64,000 nt of DNA from DATBLE01 sp963775695 (GCA_963775695.1 CAVZJU010000010.1:62001-126000), one strand, 5' to 3'. Counted from the first letter of the stretch, positions 34,328 through 41,987 are shown. The notes: a model not told the origin generated them from the sequence alone. Numbers and translations: made by a program.

Positions 34328-35116
34328 GTGGAGCTGAGGGCTGGCGCCAGGCCGTTGCGCGTCGGCCACAAGGGTGCTGCGGCCCTCGAGCCCGAGAACA
34401 CGCTGCGCTCGCTCGCCCGGGCGGTGGAGCTCGGCTGCGACCTGGTCGAGTTCGACGTCCTCGAGCTGCACGACGGGACGCTGGTGCTGGCCCATTCGGA
34501 CGACCTGCTGGAGGTCAGCCACGGTGCCGCCCGAGGCCGGGTCCGCGGGCAGAGCCTGCCCGCGCTGCGCGAGGTCGCGCCCGAGCTGCCGACGCTGGAC
34601 GAGGCGCTGGAGCAGCTCGGCCCGTCCGGAACGGTGGGCGTCCAGGTCGACCTGAAGGGGAGCGGCTTCGAGGAGGGGGTCGCGGCGGCGATCCGTCGGC
34701 ACGGCCTGATCGACCGCTCTGTCGTGAGCACCTTCCACGTGCCGAGCCTTCTGCGCCTCGCCCGGGTCGAGCCGGCCCTCCCGCGGGGGCTGACGTACCC
34801 GGTCGACCGGCGGGGGCTCTCGGCGCGTCGCCTCCTTCGCCCGGTTGCGGTCGGAGCCGCTGCAGCGCTGCGCCGAGCACTGCCGGGGCGCATCGCCGGG
34901 TTGCTCGATCGGGCGCGGGCATCGGCGGCGATGCTCCACTACTCGGTCGTCTCGCCCGCCGCGGTCGCCAGTGCCCACGCTCACGGGGCGGCGGTCTGGG
35001 CCTGGACGGTCGACGACGAGCTGGTCCTCGGGCGCATGCTCGCCGCCGGCGTCGACGCGGTGATCACCAACGACCCTCGTATCTTCGGCCACGACGACTA
35101 CACTCAGGGACGGTGA
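34328..35116 (+). CDS. glycerophosphodiester phosphodiesterase family protein
   Basis: 262 residues, TIM-barrel GDPD. VGHKGAAALEPENTLRSLARAVELG has the catalytic HxG and PENT motifs (the second catalytic His is replaced within HKG), VEFDVLELHDGTLVLAHSDDL supplies the metal-binding Glu/Asp and the second His, and VGVQVDLKG, AAVWAWTVDD, GVDAVITNDP are family motifs. Cytosolic by sequence: no signal peptide. Hydrolyses glycerophosphodiesters to glycerol-3-phosphate. Leaderless GTG start; stop overlaps the transpeptidase start by gTGA. Confidence 0.88.
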   Translation: MELRAGARPLRVGHKGAAALEPENTLRSLARAVELGCDLVEFDVLELHDGTLVLAHSDDLLEVSHGAARGRVRGQSLPALREVAPELPTLDEALEQLGPSGTVGVQVDLKGSGFEEGVAAAIRRHGLIDRSVVSTFHVPSLLRLARVEPALPRGLTYPVDRRGLSARRLLRPVAVGAAAALRRALPGRIAGLLDRARASAAMLHYSVVSPAAVASAHAHGAAVWAWTVDDELVLGRMLAAGVDAVITNDPRIFGHDDYTQGR

Positions 35117-36228
35117 AGCGCCCGCTCGTCATCGCCGTCAGCGCGCTTGCACTGGCCGCCGCAGGCCTGTTCGCAGCGCTGGTCCCGGCCGGCTCCGCTC
35201 AGGAGCCTCCGCCGACCACGACCGGATCGACGACGGACACGACCTCGACGGCGGACACGACCTCGACGGCGGACACGACCTCGACCGCGACCACCACGGC
35301 CACGACGTCGACCACGACGACGGCGCCGAAACCGAAGCCGAAGCCCAAACCGACCCCCAAGGTGCTGCCGCACGGGGTCACGATCGGCGGTATCCACGTC
35401 GGCGGTCTCGCGCCGCGGGCCGCATATGCGGTCGTGCGGGCGGCGTTCGACGCACCGCTCGTCCTCGTGGTGGGCCCGCACCGGATCGAGGTGAAGCCCG
35501 CCGGGCTCGGCGCCGTCGCGTACGCGAAGAACGCCGTCTCGCGCGCCCGCTTCGCGCCGCCCGGCACGGCGATCCCGCTCGGCGTGAACATCGACGGCTC
35601 GCGCGTCCGCCGCCAGGTCGCCTCCCTCGCGAAGCGGTTCGATCGCGAAGCGGTCGACTCCTCGCTCCTGCTGCGCGACCTCCAGCCGTACATCACGAAG
35701 GGAGTCAGCGGGAAGCGGCTCGCGCCGAAGGGGTCGTTCGAGGCGATCGTCACAGCGCTCCGCCAGAACCGGCGCGCCGATGTCGTCCTCCCGTACGAGG
35801 ACGTGGCGCAGAACGTCACCCGCTCGTCGTTCGGCTCGGTGATCGTCATCCGTCGCGGGTCGAACCGCCTGTACCTGTACAACGGGATGAAGCCGTGGCG
35901 CACCTTCACAGTCGCGACCGGGCAGGCGATCTACCCGACACCGCTCGGCAAGTTCGACATCGTCGTCAAATGGAAGGATCCCTGGTGGTATCCGCCCGAC
36001 TCGCCGTGGGCGAAGGGCGCAAAGCCGATCCCGCCGGGCCCCGGCAACCCGCTCGGGACGCGCTGGATGGGCCTGTCCGCGCCGGGCGTGGGCATCCACG
36101 GGACGCCCGATCCGGCTTCGCTCGGCTACTCCGCCTCGCACGGCTGCATCCGCATGTACATCCCGTATGCCGAGTGGCTGTTCGAGCACGTCGACGTCGG
36201 CACGCCGGTCTACATCGTCCCCGCATAA
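35113..36228 (+). CDS. L,D-transpeptidase (YkuD) with peptidoglycan-binding domain
   Basis: 371 residues. Signal peptide (LVIAVSALALAAAGLFAAL), a Thr-rich linker including three 18-bp repeats and a KPKPKPKPTPK stretch, a putative peptidoglycan-binding domain (residues about 90-235), then YkuD with HGTPDPASLGYSASHGCIRM, the His and Cys catalytic motif. It cross-links or anchors peptidoglycan outside the membrane. TACACT (35099-35104) eight nt before GTG 35113, which also overlaps the previous stop: both leaderless and coupled expression are possible. Confidence 0.92.
   Translation: MKRPLVIAVSALALAAAGLFAALVPAGSAQEPPPTTTGSTTDTTSTADTTSTADTTSTATTTATTSTTTTAPKPKPKPKPTPKVLPHGVTIGGIHVGGLAPRAAYAVVRAAFDAPLVLVVGPHRIEVKPAGLGAVAYAKNAVSRARFAPPGTAIPLGVNIDGSRVRRQVASLAKRFDREAVDSSLLLRDLQPYITKGVSGKRLAPKGSFEAIVTALRQNRRADVVLPYEDVAQNVTRSSFGSVIVIRRGSNRLYLYNGMKPWRTFTVATGQAIYPTPLGKFDIVVKWKDPWWYPPDSPWAKGAKPIPPGPGNPLGTRWMGLSAPGVGIHGTPDPASLGYSASHGCIRMYIPYAEWLFEHVDVGTPVYIVPA
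35236..35289 (+). repeat. three 18-bp tandem repeats
   Basis: GACACGACCTCGACGGCG twice and a one-base variant, encoding DTTSTA units in the linker of the transpeptidase. Length variation between strains is likely. Confidence 0.8.
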
Positions 36229-36235
36229 TCTCGGG

Positions 36236-36778
36236 GTGACCTTGCGCTGGAAGCACGGCCTGCAGGCGCTGACGGTCGCGGTCGTCCTCGGCCTGCTGGC
36301 GCTCCTGATCTGGAAGGTCGTCCACCAGGACAAGGGCGTCAAGCTCGGCGGGGGGAGGATGCCGCCGGCCCCGCAGTTCGCGCTCTCGCGGCTCGACGCG
36401 CCGGGCAAGCTGAAGCTCGCGTCGCTGCGCGGCAAGGTCGTGGTCATCAACTTCTGGGCGTCGTGGTGCGCTCCGTGCAAGTCGGAGGCGCCGCGCCTGG
36501 AGGCCGCCTGGCAGCGCTATCGCGATCGAGGCGTCGTCGTCGTCGGCGTCGACGGCCAGGACTTCTCGGGCGACGCGAAGCGCTTCATGCGCAAGCACGG
36601 GATCACGTATCCGAACGTGCACGACGGCCCGGGCGACATCGGAACGAAGTACGGCGTCACGGGATTCCCCGAGACCTACTTCGTCGACCGCCGCGGCCGC
36701 CTCGTCGGCGACCGGGTGGTGGGCGAGCTGAGCACGGACAAGCTGACCTCGGGGATCCAGCGCGCGCTCGAGTCGTGA
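36236..36778 (+). CDS. thioredoxin-like thiol-disulfide protein (ResA/TlpA type)
   Basis: 180 residues. One N-terminal anchor helix (ALTVAVVLGLLALLIW), then a TlpA/ResA fold outside the membrane with INFWASWCAPCKSEAPRL carrying the WCxPC redox site and GVTGFPETYFVD with the cis-proline. It reduces haem-binding cysteines of apocytochrome c. CATAAT (36224-36229) six nt before GTG 36236. Forms an operon with ccmH and ccdA, the natural partners for cytochrome c maturation; CcmF/ResB-type genes are not in the window. Confidence 0.88.
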   Translation: MTLRWKHGLQALTVAVVLGLLALLIWKVVHQDKGVKLGGGRMPPAPQFALSRLDAPGKLKLASLRGKVVVINFWASWCAPCKSEAPRLEAAWQRYRDRGVVVVGVDGQDFSGDAKRFMRKHGITYPNVHDGPGDIGTKYGVTGFPETYFVDRRGRLVGDRVVGELSTDKLTSGIQRALES

Positions 36779-37227
36779 GACTCGCGGCCGTGTTGCTCCT
36801 CGCTCTGGCGCTGGCGGCGCCGGCGGCGGCGAGCGAGGGTCATCCCACCCTCGGGGAGCTCGAAGGCGAGGTGATGTGCCCCACGTGCAAGACGACGCTC
36901 GACCAGTCGTCCGCACCGATAGCCGACCGCATCCGGCAGTTCATCTCTGCGCGGATCGCGGCCGGCGACACGAAGAGCGAGATCAAGCAGAAGCTGGTGG
37001 CTCAGTTCGGGCCCGCGATCCTGGCCGAGCCGTCGAAGCACGGGTTCAACCTGCTGGCCTGGGTATTGCCGTTCGTAGCGCTCGGGGTGGGGGCGGCGGC
37101 GCTCGGGTGGCTGGTCTGGCGGTGGTCGCGGGGGCGCGGGCGGTCGCCGGCTCCTGCGGGCGGCCCGCCGATCGACCCGGAGCTGGAGCGCCGGCTCGAC
37201 GACGAGCTCTCGCGGTTCGATGGCTGA
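36775..37227 (+). CDS. cytochrome c maturation protein CcmH/CcmL-like
   Basis: 150 residues. Signal peptide (AAVLLLALALAAPAAA), a redox motif MCPTCKTTLDQS corresponding to the CxxC of CcmH, the conserved helix bundle ADRIRQFISARIAAGDTKSEI and FGPAILAEPSKHGFN, then a second membrane helix (LLAWVLPFVALGVGAAAL) and a cytosolic tail. Acts with ResA and CcdA to reduce apocytochrome c. GTG overlaps the previous stop; its own end overlaps ccdA by 8 bp. Confidence 0.88.
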   Translation: MRLAAVLLLALALAAPAAASEGHPTLGELEGEVMCPTCKTTLDQSSAPIADRIRQFISARIAAGDTKSEIKQKLVAQFGPAILAEPSKHGFNLLAWVLPFVALGVGAAALGWLVWRWSRGRGRSPAPAGGPPIDPELERRLDDELSRFDG

Positions 37228-37921
37228 GTTCGGGTGGGCGTTCGTCGCGGGCCTGATCTCCGTCGTCACGCCGTGCGTGCTGCCGCTCGTGCCGGGCTAC
37301 CTGTCGGCGATCTCTGCGGTCGAGGCAAACCGGCTGGGCGAGCCGGGAATCGCCCGCCGCGTGGTTGTCGCCAGCCTGCCCTTCGTGCTCGGCTTCACCG
37401 TCGTCTTCGTGGTGCTCGGAGCCTCCGCAGCGGCGTTGGGCAGCGTTCTCGACAAGCGCACGCAGACCGAGTTCGCCGGCTTCCTGCTGATCGTGATCGG
37501 GCTCGGGTTCGTCGGCCTGCTGCCCTGGCCGGAGCGTGCCGTCGGCACGGGGCTCCTCGCCCGCGCGCGCGGATCGCGCATCCTGCTCGGCGCCGCGTTC
37601 GCCGTCTGTGCCGCCCCCTGCATCGGTGCCGTCCTGGCCTCGATCCTCGTGCTGGCCGGCAGCGCGGGCTCGATCACGCGCGGCGTCCTCCTGCTGACGA
37701 CGTACTCGATCGGGCTGGGCGCGGCGTTCGTGCTCGCCGGTGTCGCGTTCACCAGGGCCATGTCGGCGTTCCGCTGGCTGCGCGACCGCTACCGGATCAT
37801 CCAGATCGTCGGCGGCGTCACCCTGATTGCGCTCGGACTACTGCTCTTCTTCGATCGCTCGTGGTGGCTGAACGTGGCGGTCAACCGCATCCTCGAGTCG
37901 GTGGGGCTCGACCGGATCTAA
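37220..37921 (+). CDS. ccdA: cytochrome c biogenesis protein CcdA
   Basis: 233 residues, six membrane helices. Carries electrons from cytosolic thioredoxin to ResA. The two redox cysteines lie in SVVTPCVLPLVPGYLSAIS and in AVCAAPCIGAVLASIL, both with the expected proline context. Start ATG 37220 is inside the end of ccmH, so translation is coupled. Five bases after the stop the two-hairpin element B begins. Confidence 0.93.
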   Translation: MAEFGWAFVAGLISVVTPCVLPLVPGYLSAISAVEANRLGEPGIARRVVVASLPFVLGFTVVFVVLGASAAALGSVLDKRTQTEFAGFLLIVIGLGFVGLLPWPERAVGTGLLARARGSRILLGAAFAVCAAPCIGAVLASILVLAGSAGSITRGVLLLTTYSIGLGAAFVLAGVAFTRAMSAFRWLRDRYRIIQIVGGVTLIALGLLLFFDRSWWLNVAVNRILESVGLDRI

Positions 37922-37925
37922 GCAC

Positions 37926-38020
37926 GGGGGGAGCGGCCGGTTCCCCCCGCGAGCCCCCTCCCCAAGACCATCGGCCACCGAAGGCGGCCGTGTGCCGCGC
38001 CCGCGCATGTCGGGCGCGGC
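37926..38020 (+). repeat. two-hairpin element B, copy 1
   Basis: First hairpin GGGGGGAGC-GGCCG-GTTCCCCCC (37926-37948), then about 45 nt of C-rich sequence, then GCCGCGCCCG-CGCATGT-CGGGCGCGGC (37994-38020). It lies between the convergent ccdA and DUF309 genes. Same architecture as 52274-52372 and, inverted, 60967-61112. Confidence 0.7.
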
Positions 38021-38028
38021 GGCGAATC

Positions 38029-38355
38029 TCAGAGTTGTGGGGGCACGAGTTCGAGAGAGTCCGATGCAACGATCGCTCGGGCGGCGTCGACCTGCGCGAG
38101 CAGATCGCCGACGGCGAGGCCGCGGTGTTCCGGTGAGTAGGGCCCGAGCCGGCGGGTTGCCTTCTCCAGCTGCCGCTCGCAGCCGACCCGGTTTCTGCGA
38201 CCGGCCTGGTACCAGGCCACCGCCACGTGGACGAGCCCCTGCAGGAAATCGCGCTCAGCCGGCTCCGCCGCCCGCCAGGCGGTCTCGAGCTCCTCGTGCG
38301 CCTCGAAGTACTCGCCGGTCCGGATCAGCTCTAGTCCCCGTTCGTAGCTGCTCAT
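38029..38355 (-). CDS. DUF309-family protein
   Basis: 108 residues, all-helical. GEYFEAHEELETAWRAAEPAERDFLQG (shown over 38250-38330) contains the conserved EAHE and RDFLQGL motifs of DUF309, a TPR-like small domain of unknown function. Convergent with ccdA across element B and divergent from the receiver-like gene. Clear family, no known activity. Confidence 0.85.
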   Translation of the reverse strand: MSSYERGLELIRTGEYFEAHEELETAWRAAEPAERDFLQGLVHVAVAWYQAGRRNRVGCERQLEKATRRLGPYSPEHRGLAVGDLLAQVDAARAIVASDSLELVPPQL

Positions 38356-38449
38356 CGGACAACGACGCTAGCGATTCCGCCGCCGCGACCGACCTGGCGG
38401 GCGCGGCCCAGCTCGCTCTCGGACAGCCGCGTCGTTGGGGAAGGGGGCA

Positions 38450-38478
38450 CACGGGGGAAACTGGCCGTTTCCCCCGTG
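38450..38478. promoter_or_regulatory. 12-bp palindrome in a divergent promoter region
   Basis: CACGGGGGAAAC-TGGCC-GTTTCCCCCGTG ends two bases before TAGTGT (38480-38485), the -10 of the receiver-like gene. Both flanking genes start here, so it is not placed as a terminator; an operator or REP-like role is possible. Confidence 0.5.
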
Positions 38479-38492
38479 ATAGTGTCAGCAGC

Positions 38493-38807
38493 GTGGCGAC
38501 GATCCTGCTCGTTGGGGTCGACCTCTTTTTCCGAGGCAAGCTGGACGTGCTTCTGCCGGGGCACCGTTTCGTCACGGCGGACACGATCGCGGAGCCGGAG
38601 CTCGTGATCGCCGACATCTCGCGGATCGAGCCCGAGGAGGTCGCGGACACGTACCCGGACATCCCGATCGTCGGCTTCGCGAGCCACACCGACACCGCCG
38701 GCCTGCGCCGCGCGCATGCCGCCGGCTTCGACCAGGTGCTCGCGAAATCGGCGCTCCAGGAGCGCGCTCCCGAGGTGATCGGAGAGCTGCTCGCGCCGGT
38801 AGAGTGA
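38493..38807 (+). CDS. degenerate receiver-like protein
   Basis: 104 residues. The pattern ATILLVGVDLFFRGKLDVLL, ELVIADIS, IPIVGFASHTDTAGLRRAHAAGFDQVLAKSAL follows the beta-alpha order of CheY receivers, including the switch Ser/Thr and the Lys near the end, but the double acidic start is reduced to VGVD and the phospho-acceptor strand reads VIADIS. It may be a pseudo-receiver that signals without phosphorylation. TAGTGT seven nt before GTG: leaderless. Confidence 0.65.
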   Translation: MATILLVGVDLFFRGKLDVLLPGHRFVTADTIAEPELVIADISRIEPEEVADTYPDIPIVGFASHTDTAGLRRAHAAGFDQVLAKSALQERAPEVIGELLAPVE

Positions 38808-38838
38808 GCCTGCCAGCACCTGCTCGACCGGAGGCCTC

Positions 38839-39141
38839 TTGACCTACATCATCGCCGAGCCCTGCATCGACATCAAAGACCGCTCCTGCGTCGACGTCTG
38901 CCCGGTCGACTGCATACACGAGTTCGAGCGGATCCTCGTGATCGACCCCGAGGAGTGCATCGATTGCGGTGCGTGCGAACCGGAGTGCCCGGTCGAGGCG
39001 ATCTTCCCCGAGGACGCTCTCCCCGAGAAGTGGTCGCCGTTCGTGAAGATCAACTACGCGTATGCCGACGCGGACGAGATCAATCGGCTGACGAACGAGT
39101 ACGCGACGGAGCACAACGTCCAGAATCCTCCTCTGGAATAG
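38839..39141 (+). CDS. fdxA: 7Fe ferredoxin
   Basis: 100 residues. Two cluster motifs are visible: the first with CIDIKDRSCVDVCPVDCI (3Fe-4S pattern, with the extra residues of FdxA) and the second ECIDCGACEPECPVEAIF (4Fe-4S), followed by the C-terminal extension WSPFVKINYAY typical of actinobacterial FdxA. Electron carrier in the cytosol. Start is TTG 38839, four nt after GGAGG; no ATG or GTG is available before the domain. Confidence 0.93.
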   Translation: MTYIIAEPCIDIKDRSCVDVCPVDCIHEFERILVIDPEECIDCGACEPECPVEAIFPEDALPEKWSPFVKINYAYADADEINRLTNEYATEHNVQNPPLE

Positions 39142-39189
39142 GTCCGAACCGATTTCCCGGCGGAGGCGAATACCGCCGAAGGGCCAGGA

Positions 39190-39546
39190 ATGACGACGAA
39201 CCAGGATCTCCACGAGCTGACCTCCGCGTATGCACTCGACGCGCTGGCTGACGACGAGCGGCGCGCCTTCGAGGCGCACCTCGCCGGGTGCGAGCGCTGC
39301 CGCGCGGACCTCGCCGGGCTGACCGAGACGGCCGGTGCGCTGGGTCTCGCCGCAGACGCCGCCGAGCCTCCGCATGGGCTTCGCGTCCGGATCCTCGCCG
39401 CCGCCCGCGAGGAAGGCCCGTCGAACGTGGTCGCGATCGAATCGAACCGTAGGCGCCGCTTCGCGATCGCGGGAATCGCGGCCGCCGTGGCCGCTGCCGC
39501 GCTCGCGATCGGGCTCTACGCCGCGCTGTCCGGCGGCGGTCCCTGA
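39190..39546 (+). CDS. anti-sigma factor, zinc-finger and membrane part (interrupted)
   Basis: 118 residues up to an in-frame TGA. The N-terminus is the zf-HC2/anti-sigma domain (LHELTSAYALDALADDERRAFE, HLAGCERCRADLAGL with HxxxCxxC), then one membrane helix (FAIAGIAAAVAAAALAIGLY). The frame continues past the TGA into a sequence that completes an RskA-type protein. No ECF sigma gene is adjacent. As it stands, a membrane-tethered sigma-binding domain without its outer sensor would be made. Confidence 0.7.
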   Translation: MTTNQDLHELTSAYALDALADDERRAFEAHLAGCERCRADLAGLTETAGALGLAADAAEPPHGLRVRILAAAREEGPSNVVAIESNRRRRFAIAGIAAAVAAAALAIGLYAALSGGGP

Positions 39547-39825
39547 GCCGATCGGCTGGCGCTGTCGGTCGCGACCGATCAGGGAGTGACGACGGCAACC
39601 ATCACCGGTCTGGACGCTGCACCGTCCGGCAAGGCGTACGAGCTCTGGGTGATCGAGGGGTCGACGCCGAAGCCCGCCGGTCTGTTCGCGGACGGCGGCA
39701 AGCAGGTGGTCAGGCTCACCCGTCCGGCACCCGACGGCTCGACCGTCGCGGTCACGCTCGAGCGCGCGGGCGGCGCCCAGGCGCCGACCACGCCGGTGCT
39801 CGTCTCCACCACGGTCTCGGCCTAG
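39547..39825 (+). pseudogene. C-terminal RskA domain cut off by an in-frame TGA
   Basis: Same frame as the gene before it: ADRLALSVATDQGVTT, AYELWVIEGSTPKPAGLF and VTLERAGGAQAPTTPVLVS are the extracytoplasmic anti-sigma-K domain. Only one codon (TGA 39544-39546) separates the halves. A GTG at 39586 could start it separately, but the product would lack a signal sequence and so be in the wrong compartment. Either a nonsense mutation, a sequence error or read-through. Confidence 0.65.
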
Positions 39826-39859
39826 TCGCAGACCGGCCCCGCCTGGGTAAGCTGGCCGG

Positions 39860-40513
39860 ATGGAGCCGACCAGCCTCGACCACGTCGCGCTCTGGGTCGC
39901 CGACCGCGATCCAATCGCCGAGTTCGCCGCTGCGCACCTCGGCATGCACGTGATCGAGCGCACCGACAGATTCACACTCGTCGGATCGGACGCACGCCGC
40001 GGCAAGCTGACGCTCTTCGCCGAGGAGGGGCCGCGGGAGCCGGGCGCCCTCGCGCGTGTCGGCCTGCGGGTCTCCGACCTGGCCGCCGCGCGCGCGGCGT
40101 TGCCCGACAACACGTCGGAGGTGTTCGACGTCGGCGAGGGCCTGAGCCTCACGCTGGTCGAGGGCGCGACCGACGTCGAGTACGACCTCGACCACGTCGC
40201 GCTCTTCTCGCCGGATCCGGAGGCGGCCGCGCGCGAGTGGCTGCGGTACGGCTTCCGGGCAACGGACGACCCGGCGCGGGTCGAGGTCGGCGGTGCGTTC
40301 CTCGAGCTGGTCGAGGGTGATCCAGGCGAGCCCGAGCGGCCGCTCCTGAACCACCTCGGCGTCCTCGTGGACGCCGCAGCGCCGGCGCAGGAGCTCGGCG
40401 TCGAGGTTGCCGACGTCGTCGACGCGCCGAACACGTTCGCGGTGTTCGTCTGGGGTCCCGACCGGGTCAAGCTCGAGTACGTCGAGCACAAGGCGAGCTT
40501 CTCGCTCCGCTGA
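39860..40513 (+). CDS. VOC/glyoxalase-fold protein, two modules
   Basis: 217 residues with two VOC half-repeats: SLDHVALWVADRDPIAEFAAAHLG and DLDHVALFSPDPEAAAREW each begin a module, with GLRVSDLAAARAAL and NHLGVLVDAA as second strands and VKLEYVE at the end. The His and Glu metal-ligand positions are present, so dioxygenase or lyase activity is possible; substrate unknown. TAAGCT (39848-39853) six nt before ATG: leaderless. Its stop overlaps the next gene. Confidence 0.8.
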   Translation: MEPTSLDHVALWVADRDPIAEFAAAHLGMHVIERTDRFTLVGSDARRGKLTLFAEEGPREPGALARVGLRVSDLAAARAALPDNTSEVFDVGEGLSLTLVEGATDVEYDLDHVALFSPDPEAAAREWLRYGFRATDDPARVEVGGAFLELVEGDPGEPERPLLNHLGVLVDAAAPAQELGVEVADVVDAPNTFAVFVWGPDRVKLEYVEHKASFSLR

Positions 40514-41499
40514 TCACGGTCCTCGGAGCGGGAATGGCGGGGCTGGTGGCCGCCGCCCGCGCGCGAGAGCTCGGTGCCGGCGTGCGGCTGCTCGAGAAAG
40601 GCGGTCGCCCCGGCGGCTCCATGCTGCTCTCCAGCGGCGTGGTCTGGCGCTACCGCGACTTCGAAGAGTTCCGGCGCCAGTGCCCGAACGGCCACGCCCC
40701 GCTCCAGCGCCTGATCTGGGAGCGGCTCGACGAGGCGCTCGATTGGCTGGAAGGGCTCGGCGCTGCAGGCACCCCGCATACGACGAATCCGCGCACGACC
40801 GGACGCAGATTCGACCCGGGCAGTCTGACCGCGGTGCTCGTGGGGGCTGCGGGGGAGGTGGAGCTCGGACGGTCGTCACCCGAGGGTGACGCGCCGCTCG
40901 TGGTCGCGACCGGCGGCTATTCGGTGCGGCTCGCCGGACAGCGCGGGCTGCTCGTCCGCTCCAACCCGTGGTCCGAGGGCCAGGGCATCGACGCGGCGCT
41001 CGCCCGCGGAGCCGCCGAGGCGCCGAGCGACGAGTTCTACGGCCGCGCGATGCCGGGGCCGGTGCCGGAAGAGCAGTTCGTCGCCGCCTCGCAGCTGTAC
41101 GGCCGCTTCGCCCGACGCGTGAACGACCTCGGCGAGGAGTTCTACCCCGGCGAGGTGTCGTGGTCGGAGAACGACCTTGTGCAGGCTATCGCCGCGCAGC
41201 CGGGCGGCCGCGCCTGGTACGAACTCGACGCCGAGGCGCTCGCGCGCCCCGAGGTGGCCGAGAAGCTGCCGTACGCGCAGGAGACAGAGCCGCTGCAGGG
41301 CGGCGGCCTACGCGTCCGTGTGTACGCGGCAGTGACGCATACGTACGGCGGCGTGCGGGTCGACACCCGGGCACGGGCGGCCAACGGCGTGTGGGTCGCG
41401 GGCGTCGACGCCGGTGGCGTCTCGAACGGCGGCTACGCGAGCGGCCTGGCCCAGGCGCTCGTCCTCGGCCTCGCCGCGGCCGAGGATGCTCGTCAGTAG
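40510..41499 (+). CDS. FAD-dependent oxidoreductase, probable CTG start
   Basis: 329 residues. The dinucleotide-binding motif ITVLGAGMAGLVAAARARELG only becomes complete if translation begins at CTG 40510, which overlaps the previous stop (cTGA); the first ATG (40534) falls inside that motif. The Glu of LLEKGGRPGG binds ribose, and GGVSNGGYASGLAQALVLG is the C-terminal FAD motif. It is shorter than typical fumarate-reductase-like (FAD_binding_2) enzymes because the substrate domain is reduced. Substrate unknown. Ends convergent with the zincin gene, 7 bp overlap. Confidence 0.75.
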   Translation: MITVLGAGMAGLVAAARARELGAGVRLLEKGGRPGGSMLLSSGVVWRYRDFEEFRRQCPNGHAPLQRLIWERLDEALDWLEGLGAAGTPHTTNPRTTGRRFDPGSLTAVLVGAAGEVELGRSSPEGDAPLVVATGGYSVRLAGQRGLLVRSNPWSEGQGIDAALARGAAEAPSDEFYGRAMPGPVPEEQFVAASQLYGRFARRVNDLGEEFYPGEVSWSENDLVQAIAAQPGGRAWYELDAEALARPEVAEKLPYAQETEPLQGGGLRVRVYAAVTHTYGGVRVDTRARAANGVWVAGVDAGGVSNGGYASGLAQALVLGLAAAEDARQ

Positions 41500-41840
41500 C
41501 GGTCGATCTCGCGCAGGCGTTCGTCGGAGATGCCGAAGTGGTGCGCGATCTCGTGCAGCACGACCCGCCGTACCTGGGCGCGGAGCAGCTCGGGGTCGCC
41601 GCCGGTCATCCGCTCGAGCGGTCCCTGATAGATCGTGATCCTGTCCGGCGGCACACCCGCGTAGGCGCTCGACCGGTGCGTCAGCGGGACACCCTGATAG
41701 AGGCCGAGCAGCGGCAACCCGGGCGGGGGCTCGTCCTCGACGACCACCGCGACGTTGGACATGAACCCGCGCAGGTCGTCCGGAAGCGAGCCGATCGCAT
41801 CTTCGACGAGATCCTCGAACTCCGACACAGCCGACAGCAT
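41493..41840 (-). CDS. minimal zincin-like metallopeptidase
   Basis: 115 residues of the Zincin_1 family: VVLHEIAHHFGISDERLREI gives HExxH plus the third ligand Asp, and DRITIYQGPLERM is the conserved preceding strand. No signal peptide. These tiny proteins are common in actinobacteria, with unknown substrates. Convergent with the FAD enzyme and divergent from the small basic gene at 41883. Confidence 0.88.
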   Translation of the reverse strand: MLSAVSEFEDLVEDAIGSLPDDLRGFMSNVAVVVEDEPPPGLPLLGLYQGVPLTHRSSAYAGVPPDRITIYQGPLERMTGGDPELLRAQVRRVVLHEIAHHFGISDERLREIDRY

Positions 41841-41868
41841 TGCGTGACGGGATCCATCCTGTCATCGA

Positions 41869-41874
41869 TACAGT
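41869..41874 (+). promoter_or_regulatory. -10 box of the 34-residue basic protein
   Basis: TACAGT eight nt before ATG 41883, with no Shine-Dalgarno; the same arrangement as the larger leaderless genes, and the main evidence that this very short ORF is expressed. Confidence 0.5.
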
Positions 41875-41882
41875 TCCTCGCC

Positions 41883-41987
41883 ATGGGACGCGGCTCACGG
41901 CCGATCAGGCGCTGGAAGGCAGACCGGCAGCGCAAGAAGAAGGCACGCGAGCGCAAGACTGCAGCGCCCACGCCTCCGAAGAAGTAA
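41883..41987 (+). CDS. 34-residue basic protein
   Basis: MGRGSRPIRRWKADRQRK followed by KKARERKTAA and a Pro/Lys end; 15 of 34 residues are Lys or Arg. The composition recalls small ribosome-associated proteins (bTHX, bS22), but no definite homology can be claimed. Leaderless promoter box at 41869-41874. Short ORFs like this are normally missed by length cut-offs. Confidence 0.5.
   Translation: MGRGSRPIRRWKADRQRKKKARERKTAAPTPPKK

Noticed and set aside
35236..35289. Regularly spaced repeats as a possible CRISPR
   Set aside because: They are contiguous 18-bp tandem codon repeats inside a Thr-rich linker, with no spacers and no cas genes.
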